Shown: positions 34,130-44,019, numbered from the stretch's first letter. The stretch is 64,000 nucleotides of DNA from Phyllobacteriaceae bacterium (GCA_024742765.1 JANSXT010000011.1:1-64000), one strand, 5' to 3'. Notes: a model not told the origin generated them from the letters alone. Program-made: numbers and translations.

Positions 34130-35938
34130 ATGAATGCCGATAGCCGCGACACGCTCAAACCCTGGCAGGACAGCCAGCGCGATCTCGTCAATGTCGCCAT
34201 GGGCCGCAAGCCGGCCGATCTGGTCGTACGCAACGGGCGCTGGGTGAATGTCCATTCCGGCGAGGTGATCGACGGCACCGATCTCGCCATTGTCGACGGG
34301 CGCTTTGCCTATTGCGGGCCGGATGCCGGCCATTGCATCGGCGAGGGGACGGTCGTGGTCGATGCGGGCGGTCGCTATCTGGTGCCGGGCCTGTGCGACG
34401 CGCACATGCATATTGAAAGCGGCATGCTGACGGTGACCGAGTTTGTCCGCGCGGTGGTCCCGCACGGCACAACGTCCATGTTTGTCGACCCGCACGAGAT
34501 CGCCAACGTGCTGGGCCTCGACGGCGTGCGCATGATGCATGACGAGGCGCTGGAAATGCCCGTCAACGTCTTCGTGCAGATGCCGTCCTGTGTGCCGTCG
34601 GCCCCGGGGCTCGAACATGCCGGCGCCTCGCTCGGTCCGCAGGAGATCGCCGAGGCCATGGCCTGGCCGAACATTGTCGGTCTTGGCGAAGTGATGAACT
34701 TTCCGGGCGTCGCCGCCAACGACCAGACCATGGTCGGCGCGATCGCGGCGACCGTGGGCGCGGGCAAGACCGTCGGCGGACACTACGCTTCGCCCGATCT
34801 CGGCATTCCGTTCCATGGCTATGTTGCCGGCGGCCCCGAGGACGATCATGAGGGCACCCGCGCCGAAGACGCCATCGCCCGTGTCCGTCAAGGCATGAAG
34901 GCGATGCTGCGCCTGGGCTCGGCGTGGTACGATGTCGCCGAGCAGATCAAGGCGGTGACCGAGCACGGCATCGATCCGCGCAACGTGATCCTGTGCACCG
35001 ACGATTGCCATTCGGGCACGCTCGTCCATGAAGGCCATATGGACCGCGTGGTGCGCCACGCCATTCAGCAGGGCCTCAAGCCTGTGACCGCGATCCAGAT
35101 GGCGACGCTGAACACCGCCCAGCATTTCCGGCTGGAACGTGAACTGGGTTCGATCACGCCGGGCCGCCGCGCCGATTTTTTGATCGTCTCGAACCTTGCC
35201 GAACTTGCGATCGACGAGGTCTGGGCCCGCGGCGCGAAGATGGCCGAAGGCGGCGCGCTGGTCGGCGATGTCGCGCCCTACGACTATCCGGCGGCCGCCA
35301 AGAACACCGTCCGGCTCGGCAAGGAACTGGCGGCCGAGGACTTCGTCGTCGAGGCGCCAATCAACGAGGGCAAGGTCGATGTCCGCGTCATCGGCGTCAT
35401 CGAGAACCAGGCGCCGACGCGCGCGCTTGAAGCAACGCTGGCCGTCGAGGGCGGCATCGTCCGGATGGACCGGGCGGGCGATGTCTGCCAGATCGCGCTG
35501 GTCGAACGCCACCGCGGCACCGGCGCGGTCACGAACGCATTCGTGTCGGGCTTCGGCTATGCCGAGGACTGTGCGATGGCGTCCACCGTCGCCCATGACA
35601 GCCATCACATGATCGTCGTCGGCACCAATCATGACGACATGGCGAAAGCCGCCAATGTGCTCGGCGAGGTGGGCGGCGGCGTCGTGATGGTCTCGAATGG
35701 CAAGGTGCTGGCGCTGGTCGAACTGCCGATCGCCGGCCTGATGAGCGACGAGCGGGCCGAGACCGTCGCCGCCAAGGCCGAAAAGCTGGGCGAAGCGATG
35801 CGGCAGATGGGCTGCACGCTCAACAACGCCTACATGCAGCATTCGCTGCTGGCGCTGGTCGTCATCCCCGAACTGCGCATCTCCGATGTCGGATTGGTCG
35901 ATGTCAGGACGTTCGAAAAAGTGGACGTGTTCGTGTGA
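34130..35938 (+). CDS. ade: Adenine deaminase
   Basis: The 602-residue amidohydrolase converts adenine to hypoxanthine (purine salvage, cytoplasm). Metal-binding signature GLCDAHMHIESGMLT, then VPHGTTSMFVDPHEIANV and LGEVMNFPGV, and the C-terminal adenine deaminase domain (NHDDMAKAANVLGEVGGGVV). The ATG at 34130 has GAAGAGG at good spacing; the in-frame GTG at 34091 would add 13 residues. Members of this family have also been reported on other substrates, so the exact substrate is inferred. Confidence 0.88.
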   Translation: MNADSRDTLKPWQDSQRDLVNVAMGRKPADLVVRNGRWVNVHSGEVIDGTDLAIVDGRFAYCGPDAGHCIGEGTVVVDAGGRYLVPGLCDAHMHIESGMLTVTEFVRAVVPHGTTSMFVDPHEIANVLGLDGVRMMHDEALEMPVNVFVQMPSCVPSAPGLEHAGASLGPQEIAEAMAWPNIVGLGEVMNFPGVAANDQTMVGAIAATVGAGKTVGGHYASPDLGIPFHGYVAGGPEDDHEGTRAEDAIARVRQGMKAMLRLGSAWYDVAEQIKAVTEHGIDPRNVILCTDDCHSGTLVHEGHMDRVVRHAIQQGLKPVTAIQMATLNTAQHFRLERELGSITPGRRADFLIVSNLAELAIDEVWARGAKMAEGGALVGDVAPYDYPAAAKNTVRLGKELAAEDFVVEAPINEGKVDVRVIGVIENQAPTRALEATLAVEGGIVRMDRAGDVCQIALVERHRGTGAVTNAFVSGFGYAEDCAMASTVAHDSHHMIVVGTNHDDMAKAANVLGEVGGGVVMVSNGKVLALVELPIAGLMSDERAETVAAKAEKLGEAMRQMGCTLNNAYMQHSLLALVVIPELRISDVGLVDVRTFEKVDVFV

Positions 35939-35941
35939 CGG

Positions 35942-36244
35942 TCAGTCGAACGCGCTGTCCCAATCCTGCCCGCCATAGAAGAAGCGCAGGAAGGTGACGG
36001 TCTCGTCATCGACGGTGAAGGCGATGGTGATGCGGCGCTCGAACCCGACGATCCGCAGACCGGGCATAAGGTCATCGCGCGCCGCACCGCGCTGGGCTGC
36101 GAGGTCGAAATTGGCGCAAAAGGCTTCAATACGGTCGATGTAACCCGTCGCAACATCGAAACTTGAAAGACGCGTGACCTGATTGTGCAATTCGATCAGG
36201 TCGTTCTCCGCCGACGGCGCGTAGACCAGTTTCCGGCGCTTCAT
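35942..36244 (-). CDS. parE: ParE/RelE-family toxin
   Basis: The 100-residue product shows the ParE pattern: YAPSAENDLIELHNQV at the N-terminus, IDRIEAFCANFDLAAQRG, then LRIVGFERRITIAFTVDDE and VTFLRFFYGGQDW. ParE toxins act on gyrase, and RelE relatives cleave mRNA; which applies here is not known. The start overlaps the antitoxin stop by 4 bases, the usual antitoxin-first order. The gene converges with adenine deaminase. Confidence 0.88.
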   Translation of the reverse strand: MKRRKLVYAPSAENDLIELHNQVTRLSSFDVATGYIDRIEAFCANFDLAAQRGAARDDLMPGLRIVGFERRITIAFTVDDETVTFLRFFYGGQDWDSAFD

Positions 36245-36522
36245 CTTTCGTGCTTTGGACGGCTTTCAATCTTTTGCCGGACGCCGGCGAAGAACTCTTC
36301 GTGGGTAAGCAACTGTGACGGGTCGGCCTTGACCGCCTCATAGGTTGGCACGACCTCCTCGCGCAGCCATTTCTCGATCGCCTCGTCGCGCGCGCGCAGT
36401 GCCCGCAGCCCTTCGCGGACCACTTCGCTGGCCGAAGCGTACTGACCCGATTGAACCAGACTGTCGATATAGTCCGACTGCGCCGATGGCAGGCTGATGG
36501 TTCGTTTTTCCGTTTGCGACAT
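36241..36522 (-). CDS. parD: ParD/RHH-family antitoxin
   Basis: The 93-residue product has an N-terminal ribbon-helix-helix (RTISLPSAQSDYIDSLVQSG; SASEVVREGLRALRARDEA), characteristic of ParD antitoxins, and a C-terminal toxin-binding tail. GGAG lies 6 bases before the ATG at 36522; the longer frame to 36546 would begin inside the likely operator. It should neutralise the downstream toxin and repress its own promoter. Confidence 0.87.
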   Translation of the reverse strand: MSQTEKRTISLPSAQSDYIDSLVQSGQYASASEVVREGLRALRARDEAIEKWLREEVVPTYEAVKADPSQLLTHEEFFAGVRQKIESRPKHER

Positions 36523-36538
36523 GGCATTCTCCGTCGAG

Positions 36539-36555
36539 GTATGCATAATTCATAC
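36539..36555. promoter_or_regulatory. Putative ParD operator
   Basis: Inverted repeat GTATG-N7-CATAC (whole GTATGCATAATTCATAC) 17 bases upstream of the antitoxin ATG, in an AT-rich stretch. RHH antitoxins usually bind such short palindromes to autoregulate. Confidence 0.55.
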
Positions 36556-36611
36556 TCTCGTCACGCCGGCGCTTCAAGCCCGGCGTCATCGACCAAGAGA
36601 GCAACGCTGTC

Positions 36612-37454
36612 GTGACGATCCATCGCGCCGATATTGATGAGATACGCGGCTTTTTTGCCGCATCGGTCACCGGGGCCGCCCATTGCACCGATCCGCGCAT
36701 CGAGCGCGCATTTGGCTTTGTGCCGCGCGAGGCGTTCCTGCCGCCGGGTCCGTGGGACCTGATGATCGGCGGCAGCTATCTGCGCAGCCCCAGCGCCGAT
36801 CCCGCCTATCTCTATCGCAACGTCCTTGTGGGTCTCGTGCCCGAACGGCGGTTGAACAATGGCGAGCCGGTGCTTCATGCGTCCTGGATGCAGGCCGTCG
36901 AACCACGCCCCGGCGAGCGCATTTGCCATATCGGCGCGGGTACGGGCTATTATACGGCGATCCTGTCGATGCTCGTGGTGCCGGGCGGCACGGTGACCGC
37001 CTTCGAGATCGAACCGGCGCTCGCGCAAAGGGCGAAGTCCGCGCTCGATCCCTATGAGGGCGTCGTCGTGGTCCCCGCAAATGCGCTCGACGTCGACCTG
37101 CCAGCCAGCGATGTCATCTACGTCAATGCAAGCTTAGCCGCACCGCCTCTCCCATGGCTGGAAGCGCTGGCGCCCGGCGGACGCATGATCTTTCCCTGGC
37201 GGCCGAGCGACGAGGTAGCGTTGGCCCTCATCGTCACGCGCTCAACCACCGGCTTTTCGGTCAAGGTGCTGGCACGCGCATGGTTCATTCCGTGCACGGG
37301 CACCGGCGCGGTTGCCCCGCCGGTCAGGCAGCCGTCTGGCGATCAAGCTGCATCCGTGCGCTCGCTTTGGCGGACCGGCGACCGCGCACCGGACGAGACC
37401 GCTATCGCGATCTTTCAAGACGTCTGGTTCTCGTCTGAACCGCTGCCGCGATAG
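36612..37454 (+). CDS. Protein-L-isoaspartate O-methyltransferase-like methyltransferase
   Basis: A 280-residue protein with the class I SAM-binding motif ICHIGAGTGYYTAIL (about 100-114) and PCMT features (FVPREAFLPPG; HASWMQAVEPRPGERI). It is longer than classical PCM (about 210) and diverges at the C-terminus, so repair of isoaspartyl proteins is plausible but unproven. It starts with GTG at 36612, divergent from the toxin-antitoxin pair, and uses TAG (37452-37454) as its stop, a useful control for the flgH amber. Confidence 0.75.
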   Translation: MTIHRADIDEIRGFFAASVTGAAHCTDPRIERAFGFVPREAFLPPGPWDLMIGGSYLRSPSADPAYLYRNVLVGLVPERRLNNGEPVLHASWMQAVEPRPGERICHIGAGTGYYTAILSMLVVPGGTVTAFEIEPALAQRAKSALDPYEGVVVVPANALDVDLPASDVIYVNASLAAPPLPWLEALAPGGRMIFPWRPSDEVALALIVTRSTTGFSVKVLARAWFIPCTGTGAVAPPVRQPSGDQAASVRSLWRTGDRAPDETAIAIFQDVWFSSEPLPR

Positions 37455-37460
37455 CAGCCG

Positions 37461-38915
37461 CTAGTCCCGCCAGAAGGCCGGTGACAGCAGCACCAGCACC
37501 GTGAACAGTTCGAGCCGGCCGAGCAGCATGCCAAAGGACAGGATCCATTTGGCGCTGTCTTCCAGCGGGCCGAAATTGCCGGCCGGCCCGATCACGTCGC
37601 CAAGGCCGGGGCCGACATTGGAAAGCGCCGTCAGGGCGCCGGAAAATGCGGTGACCAGGTCGGCGCCGGTCATCGCCACCAGCACCGTACCGATGCCGGC
37701 CAGCATGAAGAAGGTGCCGAAATACATCATCGTCACATATTGCGTCTGGTCGGGGACCGATACCGAGCCGGAGCGCACGGTGCGGATGGCGTGCGGATAG
37801 ATGAAGGTTTCCAGCGATCGCTTGATGATGCCGAACAGGACGATCCAGCGCGATGCCTTGATGCCGCCGGTTGTCGAGCCGGCGCAGCCGCCAAGCACCG
37901 TCGCTACCAGGATCAGCGCCACGGTGAACGTGTTCCACTCCATGTAATTGTCGACCGCATAGCCCGTCGTCGTGACGATCGAGACGACGGTGAAGACGGC
38001 ATTGGTGAACCCTTCGCGGAACTCGATCGTGTCGGAAATGTCGAGCTGCATCGACAACAGGATCGCCAGGAAAAGCGTGTAGCCGAGAAAGACCAGGACC
38101 TGATTGTCGCGGAACGCATCGAACCGGGCCCGCAACGCCAGAAGGATCAGGGCGGTGAAGGGCAGGGCGGCGATGATCATGAAGATGATCGCGACCCAAT
38201 GGGTCCACGGATTGGTGAAGAAGGCGAACGAACGGTCATGGGTGGAAAACCCGCCCGAGGCCATGGTCGTCATGGCGTGGTTGACCGCGTCGAACCCGCT
38301 CATGCCCGACCAGGCATAGAGCGAGGCGCACAGCACCGTCAGCGCCGCATAGATGCCCACCACCGAATAGGCGTAGGTCGAAAAGCGGGCGAACGGCCGG
38401 TCGTAGCGGTCGGACGATTCGATCTTGAAGAAGCTGGCGCCGCCGATCTTCAGGAACGGCAGGATGAACAGGCCCAAAACGATTACGCCCAGACCGCCGA
38501 TCCATTGCAGCATCGACCGCCACAGCAAGATGCCCGGCGGCATCGTGTCGAGGCCCGTCAGAACGGTGGAGCCCGATGCCGTGGCGCCCGACACCGCCTC
38601 GAAAAAGGCGTCGGCAATGCTGATATCGATGGTGGCGAACATGAAGGGCACGGCAGCAGCGGCCGAAAAGGTCAGCCACAAAAGGTTGACGACGAGGAAG
38701 GTGAAGCGCGTCGAGACGACCGGCGGGCCGGAGCGCGTGGCCACGGCCACAAGCGCGGCGATGCCGCCGATCATCGCCGCCGAGGAGGCGAACACCTTCC
38801 AGTCCTCATTGTTGTAATAGAGGTCGACCAGGCCGGGGATCAGCATCATGGTCGCCAGATAAAACGCGAAGATCGCGCTCACATGCACCGCGCTGCGCAG
38901 CATGTTGGCATTCAT
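37461..38915 (-). CDS. trkH: TrkH-family potassium uptake protein
   Basis: A 484-residue polytopic membrane protein with the four TrkH pore-loop repeats. Selectivity regions are visible near SGATASGSTVLTGLDTMPPG, MTTMASGGFSTHDRSFAFF, VTTTGYAVDNYMEW and LSNVGPGLGDVIGPAGNFG. It also has VLGGCAGSTTGGIKASRW. It translocates K+ with a TrkA-type partner not in the window. The ATG at 38915 starts the conserved part; the frame to 39029 has no similarity. Divergent from ilvA across 131 bases. Confidence 0.94.
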   Translation of the reverse strand: MNANMLRSAVHVSAIFAFYLATMMLIPGLVDLYYNNEDWKVFASSAAMIGGIAALVAVATRSGPPVVSTRFTFLVVNLLWLTFSAAAAVPFMFATIDISIADAFFEAVSGATASGSTVLTGLDTMPPGILLWRSMLQWIGGLGVIVLGLFILPFLKIGGASFFKIESSDRYDRPFARFSTYAYSVVGIYAALTVLCASLYAWSGMSGFDAVNHAMTTMASGGFSTHDRSFAFFTNPWTHWVAIIFMIIAALPFTALILLALRARFDAFRDNQVLVFLGYTLFLAILLSMQLDISDTIEFREGFTNAVFTVVSIVTTTGYAVDNYMEWNTFTVALILVATVLGGCAGSTTGGIKASRWIVLFGIIKRSLETFIYPHAIRTVRSGSVSVPDQTQYVTMMYFGTFFMLAGIGTVLVAMTGADLVTAFSGALTALSNVGPGLGDVIGPAGNFGPLEDSAKWILSFGMLLGRLELFTVLVLLSPAFWRD

Positions 38916-39046
38916 TAGGCCGTTGGCTCCCCGGTCCGGTTCCCGCCATGCGCCCGTGCCATTGGCAAAGCGCGTCTGGCGCGTATACACGGTGCGTCGC
39001 GCCAATGCCAAAGACTTTCGGCGGCGCACAACGGGGATGAGACGCC

Positions 39047-40315
39047 ATGAAGATCGACGATCCGACCCGGTTCGAAGCCGGCGTGCGCGCTGCGCACGAG
39101 GCCATGCGCGCCTTGTTTCCGCCGACGCCGCTGCAGGAAAACGCGTTTTTGTCGGAGCGCTACGGCGCCCGCATCCTGCTCAAGCGTGAGGATTTGTCGC
39201 CGGTGCGCTCCTATAAGATCCGCGGCGCCTTCAACTTCCTGCGCAAACATATCGGCGCCGATGCGCCCTCGCGCTTTGTCTGCGCGTCCGCCGGCAACCA
39301 TGCCCAGGGCTTTGCCTATGTCTGCCGCCATTTCGGCCATCGGGGGACCGTCTTCATGCCGGTGACGACGCCGCAGCAGAAGATCGACAAGACCCGCACC
39401 TTTGGCGGCGATTTTGTCGATATCGAACTGGTCGGCGACATTTTCGACGTCTGCAACCAGGCCGCGCTCGATTTTGCCGAAGCCAATGACGCGATCATGG
39501 TGCCGCCCTTCGATCATCCCGACATCATCGAGGGGCAGGCAACCGTTGCACTGGAGATTATCGAGCAGTTGCCGGCGGGGATGACGCTCGACCGCCTGCA
39601 TGTCGCCGTCGGCGGCGGCGGACTGTCGAGCGGCATGACGCTTCTGTTCGAGGCCCTGGATGTGGCGCCGAAAACGATGCTGATCGAGCCCAAGGGCGCG
39701 CCGAGCCTGAAAACGTCGCTGGAAAAGGGCGAACGCGCCCGTCTGCCGCGGATCGACAGTTTCGTCGATGGCGCGGCGGTGGCCGAGATCGGCGCGCATA
39801 CGTTCGACGTGCTCAAGCGCTATCGACCGGACGATGTCACGCTCATCGACGAGGACAGGCTCTGTGCGACGATCATCGAGATGCTCAATGTCGAGGGCGT
39901 GGTGCTCGAGCCGGCGGGCGCGCTCTCTATCGACGCGCTGCAAGACGTGCCCGCGCGCGATTTGCGCGGCATGACCGTGGTCTGTGTCGCTTCAGGCGGC
40001 AATTTCGATTTTGAGCGCCTGCCCGACGTCAAGGAGCGGGCGCTGCGCCATGCAGGGCTGAAGAAATATTTCATCCTGCGCCTGCCGCAGCGGCCGGGCG
40101 CGCTGCGCGATTTTCTCGACCTTCTGGGCCCCGACGACGATATCAGCCGGTTCGAATATCTGAAGAAATCGGCGCGCAATTTCGGCTCGATCCTGATCGG
40201 AATCGAAACGCGCGATGCGGCCAATTTCATCGGCCTGATGGCGCGCATGACCGATGCGGGCTTTGTCTGGCAGGACATCACCGACAATGAACTGGTCGCC
40301 GGCGTGCTCGTCTGA
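39047..40315 (+). CDS. ilvA: Threonine ammonia-lyase (threonine dehydratase)
   Basis: The 422-residue PLP enzyme makes 2-oxobutanoate from threonine for isoleucine synthesis. PLP lysine is Lys57 in SPVRSYKIRGAFNF; the phosphate-binding SAGNHAQG and the GGGGLSSG loop are present. A single C-terminal ACT-like regulatory domain (from about 335: KYFILRLPQRPGALRDFLDL) makes it a short biosynthetic form. Convergent with the AI-2E-type gene, 8 bases apart. Confidence 0.94.
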   Translation: MKIDDPTRFEAGVRAAHEAMRALFPPTPLQENAFLSERYGARILLKREDLSPVRSYKIRGAFNFLRKHIGADAPSRFVCASAGNHAQGFAYVCRHFGHRGTVFMPVTTPQQKIDKTRTFGGDFVDIELVGDIFDVCNQAALDFAEANDAIMVPPFDHPDIIEGQATVALEIIEQLPAGMTLDRLHVAVGGGGLSSGMTLLFEALDVAPKTMLIEPKGAPSLKTSLEKGERARLPRIDSFVDGAAVAEIGAHTFDVLKRYRPDDVTLIDEDRLCATIIEMLNVEGVVLEPAGALSIDALQDVPARDLRGMTVVCVASGGNFDFERLPDVKERALRHAGLKKYFILRLPQRPGALRDFLDLLGPDDDISRFEYLKKSARNFGSILIGIETRDAANFIGLMARMTDAGFVWQDITDNELVAGVLV

Positions 40316-40323
40316 AAGCCGAC

Positions 40324-41493
40324 CTATTCCGCCGCGTCCCGGTCGGGCAGGATCAGATTGTCGCCGGGTGCGCCGGGCTTGCCGGGCACTTCGTCGCGGA
40401 ACGGCCGCTCGTGGCGCTTGGGCGGAATGCGGCCGTTGCGCGACAACAGCACGGCGACCGGCCGCGTGCCGTCGAACTCTGACAGGATGATGACCAGGAT
40501 GGCCATGATCGGCACCGACAGGAGAGCCCCGGCAATGCCCCAGAGCGACGCCCAACTCGCCAGCGACATCAGGATGACGAACGGGCTGAGGTTGAGTGAA
40601 CGGCCCATCAGCGAGGGCTCCAGCACGCTGCCGACGAAGATCTGGCACGCCGTCAGGGCAAGGAAGATGCCGAGCACGGTGCCCCAGTCGCCGAACTGCA
40701 CGATGGCGATGGCCACCGGCAACAGGACGCCGAGGAACGAGCCGACATAGGGCACGAAGTTCATCAGCGCGATCAGAACGCCCCAGAAGGCGGCGAAATC
40801 GAGCGCCATGAACGCCATGATGATGTAGCACATCAATCCCAGGATCAGGTTGATCAGCGTCTTCGTCGCCAGATAGTCGCCGATGCGGGCATTGATCACC
40901 GAAACGATCTCGACCACGCGGCGCGAATCGTCGGGATTGTCCGTCAGCCGCATGGATTTGCGTTCGAAGGCCTGCCGTTCGGCCAGCGCAAAGCCGGTAT
41001 AGACGAAAACCACCATCATCGTGCCGACCAGAACGCCCACCGATGTCACCGTCGAGCCGATCAGCGACTGCAGCGACACACCGCCCAGAATGTCGCGCCT
41101 GAGCGTGTCCCAGGTCGGTTCGGTCTCAAAGCCGAACTCCTCGCCGAAGCTGCGCCAGAGGCCCTGGATGATGCCGAGCAGGCGCTCCTGGTAGATCGGC
41201 GCCAGCGCCAGAAGCTGGTTGATGTTGGAGATGATCAGCCAGACAAAGGCGCCGACGATCAGGATGATAACAAGGATTGAGATCGCAAAGCGCAGCGGCG
41301 AGGGGATCAGCGGCCCGATCGCCGGAATGCGCTTCATGTACTGCGCGAGCGCGGTGACGATATAGGCCAGAATGATGCTGGCGATGACCGGGATGATGAT
41401 GTTCTGGCCGATATACAGAATCCAGCCGATCATCAGCGCGAGCGCGAGCCCGAAGACGAAGTTGCGGAACCGGTCGTGGCGTTCTGAGATCAT
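40324..41493 (-). CDS. AI-2E family transporter (TqsA/PerM-like)
   Basis: A 389-residue membrane protein with about eight transmembrane helices in the AI-2E/UPF0118 pattern (FGLALALMIGWILYIGQNII at the start; FAAFWGVLIALMNFVPYVGS; VGSVLEPSLMGRSLNLSPFV). The family includes export permeases and Na+/H+ antiporters, so the substrate cannot be given. The ATG at 41493 follows AGGAGCATCC. Confidence 0.92.
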   Translation of the reverse strand: MISERHDRFRNFVFGLALALMIGWILYIGQNIIIPVIASIILAYIVTALAQYMKRIPAIGPLIPSPLRFAISILVIILIVGAFVWLIISNINQLLALAPIYQERLLGIIQGLWRSFGEEFGFETEPTWDTLRRDILGGVSLQSLIGSTVTSVGVLVGTMMVVFVYTGFALAERQAFERKSMRLTDNPDDSRRVVEIVSVINARIGDYLATKTLINLILGLMCYIIMAFMALDFAAFWGVLIALMNFVPYVGSFLGVLLPVAIAIVQFGDWGTVLGIFLALTACQIFVGSVLEPSLMGRSLNLSPFVILMSLASWASLWGIAGALLSVPIMAILVIILSEFDGTRPVAVLLSRNGRIPPKRHERPFRDEVPGKPGAPGDNLILPDRDAAE

Positions 41494-41659
41494 GGATGCT
41501 CCTGCACGACCATCTTTCCAGATCGCCGCCGCATTGTGCAAGTGCACAAAGGTCTGTGTCCGGCAAATGCGGCGTCGGCGAACCGCCGGCGGTCGCGCCG
41601 CGCTTGCCAAGCGCGCATCAGGCCCATAAGGGCGGTGGCTCGCCTTGGGAGGGATGCCG

Positions 41660-42865
41660 ATGTCCGGGCTGGCGGCATTGTGCCTTGCCTATGTGTTTTC
41701 GCAGTTCTACCGCAGTTTCCTGGCGGTGCTGACGCCGGCATTGGGTGCCGATCTTGGCATGACCAAGGCGGACCTGTCGCTGGCGTCCGGCGTCTGGTTC
41801 GCCGCCTTCGCGCTGATGCAGTTCGCCGTCGGCGTCGCGCTCGACCGGTTCGGCCCGCGCCGCACAACCGCGCTGTTCATGCTGGTCGCGGCCGCGGGCG
41901 TCGCGCTGTTCGCCATGGCTTGGGCGCCGATGGCGGTCGTCGTGGCCATGGCGATGATCGGCGCGGGCTGCGCGCCCGTCCTGATGGCGTCCTATGTGAT
42001 CATTGCGCGCGGCTATGATGCGGCCCGTTTCGCATTGATGGCCTCGGTCTTCATCGGCCTTGGCAATCTGGGCAACATCATCGGTGCCGCGCCGATGGCC
42101 GCCGCTGCCGAGACGTTCGGCTGGCGTCCCGTTGTCGGCATTCTTGGCGTGGCGACCGTTTTGGTCGCGCTGGCGATCTTCCTTTTGGTCCACGATCCCG
42201 AGCGGATCGACGATCCGGACGGTCCGCCCGGTTTCGCCGGCTTTGCCGCCGTGCTGCGCATCCGTGCGCTGTGGTTCATCATCCCGCTGACGCTGGTCTA
42301 CTATGCGACCGCCGGCGGCATTCGCGGCCTCTGGACCGGGCCGTTTCTGGCCGAGGTCTATGGCGCCGACACGATCCTGATCGGTCAGGTGACGCTCGCC
42401 ATGGCGCTGGCGATGGCGCTCGGCAGCTTCGTCTACGGCCCGCTCGACAATTGGCTGAACACGCGCAAATGGGTGCTGGCGACGGGCGTTTTGATCGCCA
42501 TCTGTGCCTGCGCCTTCCTCGCCGCCGCTCCGCAGAGCGGACTTGCAGCCGTCACCGCCGCGCTGGTGCTGATCGGCGCGGCCTGCGTCGGCTATGGCGT
42601 CATGACCGCCCATGCGAAAAGCTTCATCCCGCCGGCGCTGATCGGGCGCGGCGTGACGCTGATGAACTTCTTTTCGATCGGCGGCGTGGCGCTGATGCAG
42701 TTCCTGACCGGTTCGATCGTCACCGCGACCGCCGATCCGGCAACGCCCGCGACGGCCTATCAATGGCTGTTCGGCTTCTACGCGCTGATCCTGGCGCTGG
42801 CGCTTGCCGTCTACCTTTTCTCGCGCGACGCCAGGCCGCGCCCCGATGCCGTCACAGCCCGTTGA
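41660..42865 (+). CDS. Major facilitator superfamily transporter
   Basis: The 401-residue product has about twelve transmembrane helices. It opens MSGLAALCLAYVFSQFYRSF, with the loop 2-3 motif DRFGPRRTTALF typical of MFS. It resembles nitrate/nitrite or oxalate:formate type carriers only loosely; the substrate is unknown. The ATG at 41660 sits 7 bases after GGAGG; ATG 41654 overlaps the Shine-Dalgarno. The 3' end overlaps the convergent hydrolase gene by 14 bases. Confidence 0.88.
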   Translation: MSGLAALCLAYVFSQFYRSFLAVLTPALGADLGMTKADLSLASGVWFAAFALMQFAVGVALDRFGPRRTTALFMLVAAAGVALFAMAWAPMAVVVAMAMIGAGCAPVLMASYVIIARGYDAARFALMASVFIGLGNLGNIIGAAPMAAAAETFGWRPVVGILGVATVLVALAIFLLVHDPERIDDPDGPPGFAGFAAVLRIRALWFIIPLTLVYYATAGGIRGLWTGPFLAEVYGADTILIGQVTLAMALAMALGSFVYGPLDNWLNTRKWVLATGVLIAICACAFLAAAPQSGLAAVTAALVLIGAACVGYGVMTAHAKSFIPPALIGRGVTLMNFFSIGGVALMQFLTGSIVTATADPATPATAYQWLFGFYALILALALAVYLFSRDARPRPDAVTAR

Positions 42866-43877
42866 CCCAGTCCGCGATCGTATCGGCCATCATCTGTGAG
42901 TTCGAGGGCGAAAGCGCATCGCCGGCGATGACGTGCCTGTAGGGGTCTTCCGTCTCCTCGATGGCGACGATCTCGGCCGGCCCGCCCCAGCGCTCGGCGA
43001 TCTGCCGCGTCACGGTGTGATCGACGACCTGATCGTCATCGGAAAAGATGAACAGCGCTGGGATCGACGTGTTCTCGTAGAATTGGGCGTTGGCATGGGC
43101 GACCGACGCCGCCATGGGCAGCAAGGCGGTCGACGGATAGCGCTCGGTCCAGAATTGCGCGTGCAGTTCGTTTTCCGGTTCGAAGCTCCGCTCGGCGCCG
43201 ACGATCAGCGGCACCAGGTGCCGCGCGAACGGCGCGGTCAGCACTTCGCTTCCGGCCGCCTGCACCTTGAAGTTCGGCGACACGAAGACGATGCCGGCGA
43301 TCCGGTCTCGCAGGTCGGGATGCAGCGCGGCGATGGCGGCCAGTGTCCCGCCCGTCGAGGTGCCGATCAGCACCACGCGTTCGCCGACACGCTCACCGAT
43401 CGCCACCGCCTCGGCCACATCGTCGAGCCAGTCCTGAACCGTGGGCTCGGCCATCGCTTCGTCCGAGCGTCCGTGCCCGGCGAGCCGCGTGTAGAACAGA
43501 TTGGCGCCCAGCGCCTCGGCCGCCATGTCTGGCGCGGGCCGGATTTCGCCGGGCGAGGCCGAAAAGCCGTGAACATAGACAAGCGACACCGGCGTTTTGG
43601 CGCGCGAGGCCGGAAACGCCCAGACAAGCTGTTTTTCCGCATCTTCGACAATGTCGTCGAACCGCGCTTCGCTCTCTGCCAGATAGGCCTCGATATCCTC
43701 GCCGATCACCGCCGGATCAAAGCGAAGCGCGGTGTTGACCGGTTCGCGCGGGCCGAACACCCAAAGGCCGACGAGGATGACGATCAGGGCGATGAGGACA
43801 TAGAGCACGGTCTTGATCCGGGAGCGCTTCCTGGGCGGCGTTTCGGCGGGCTGCGCCGGTTGCGGCGTCTCTGTCAT
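42852..43877 (-). CDS. Membrane-anchored alpha/beta hydrolase
   Basis: A 341-residue protein with one N-terminal transmembrane helix (about 22-42) and an alpha/beta hydrolase domain outside it: HGFSASPGEIRP, the nucleophile elbow VLIGTSTGGTLAAIAA (Ser in GTSTGG), the acid in FIFSDDDQVVDH and a late His in DPYRHVIAGDALSP. Probably a carboxylesterase or lysophospholipase-like enzyme; the substrate is unknown. Convergent overlap with the MFS gene. Confidence 0.85.
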   Translation of the reverse strand: MTETPQPAQPAETPPRKRSRIKTVLYVLIALIVILVGLWVFGPREPVNTALRFDPAVIGEDIEAYLAESEARFDDIVEDAEKQLVWAFPASRAKTPVSLVYVHGFSASPGEIRPAPDMAAEALGANLFYTRLAGHGRSDEAMAEPTVQDWLDDVAEAVAIGERVGERVVLIGTSTGGTLAAIAALHPDLRDRIAGIVFVSPNFKVQAAGSEVLTAPFARHLVPLIVGAERSFEPENELHAQFWTERYPSTALLPMAASVAHANAQFYENTSIPALFIFSDDDQVVDHTVTRQIAERWGGPAEIVAIEETEDPYRHVIAGDALSPSNSQMMADTIADWVNGL

Positions 43878-44019
43878 GCGATGCGGCTCCCTTGTACCGG
43901 TTTTCGGCCCCGATGTGGTAGCGCCGCGCAAAACGCTTGGCAATTGCGCTTGGATCGGCTCTGTCCGCGTTGACTTGGGCGCGCCGAACCCCGATCTTCA
44001 TGCGCAAAGGGAGTATGAA

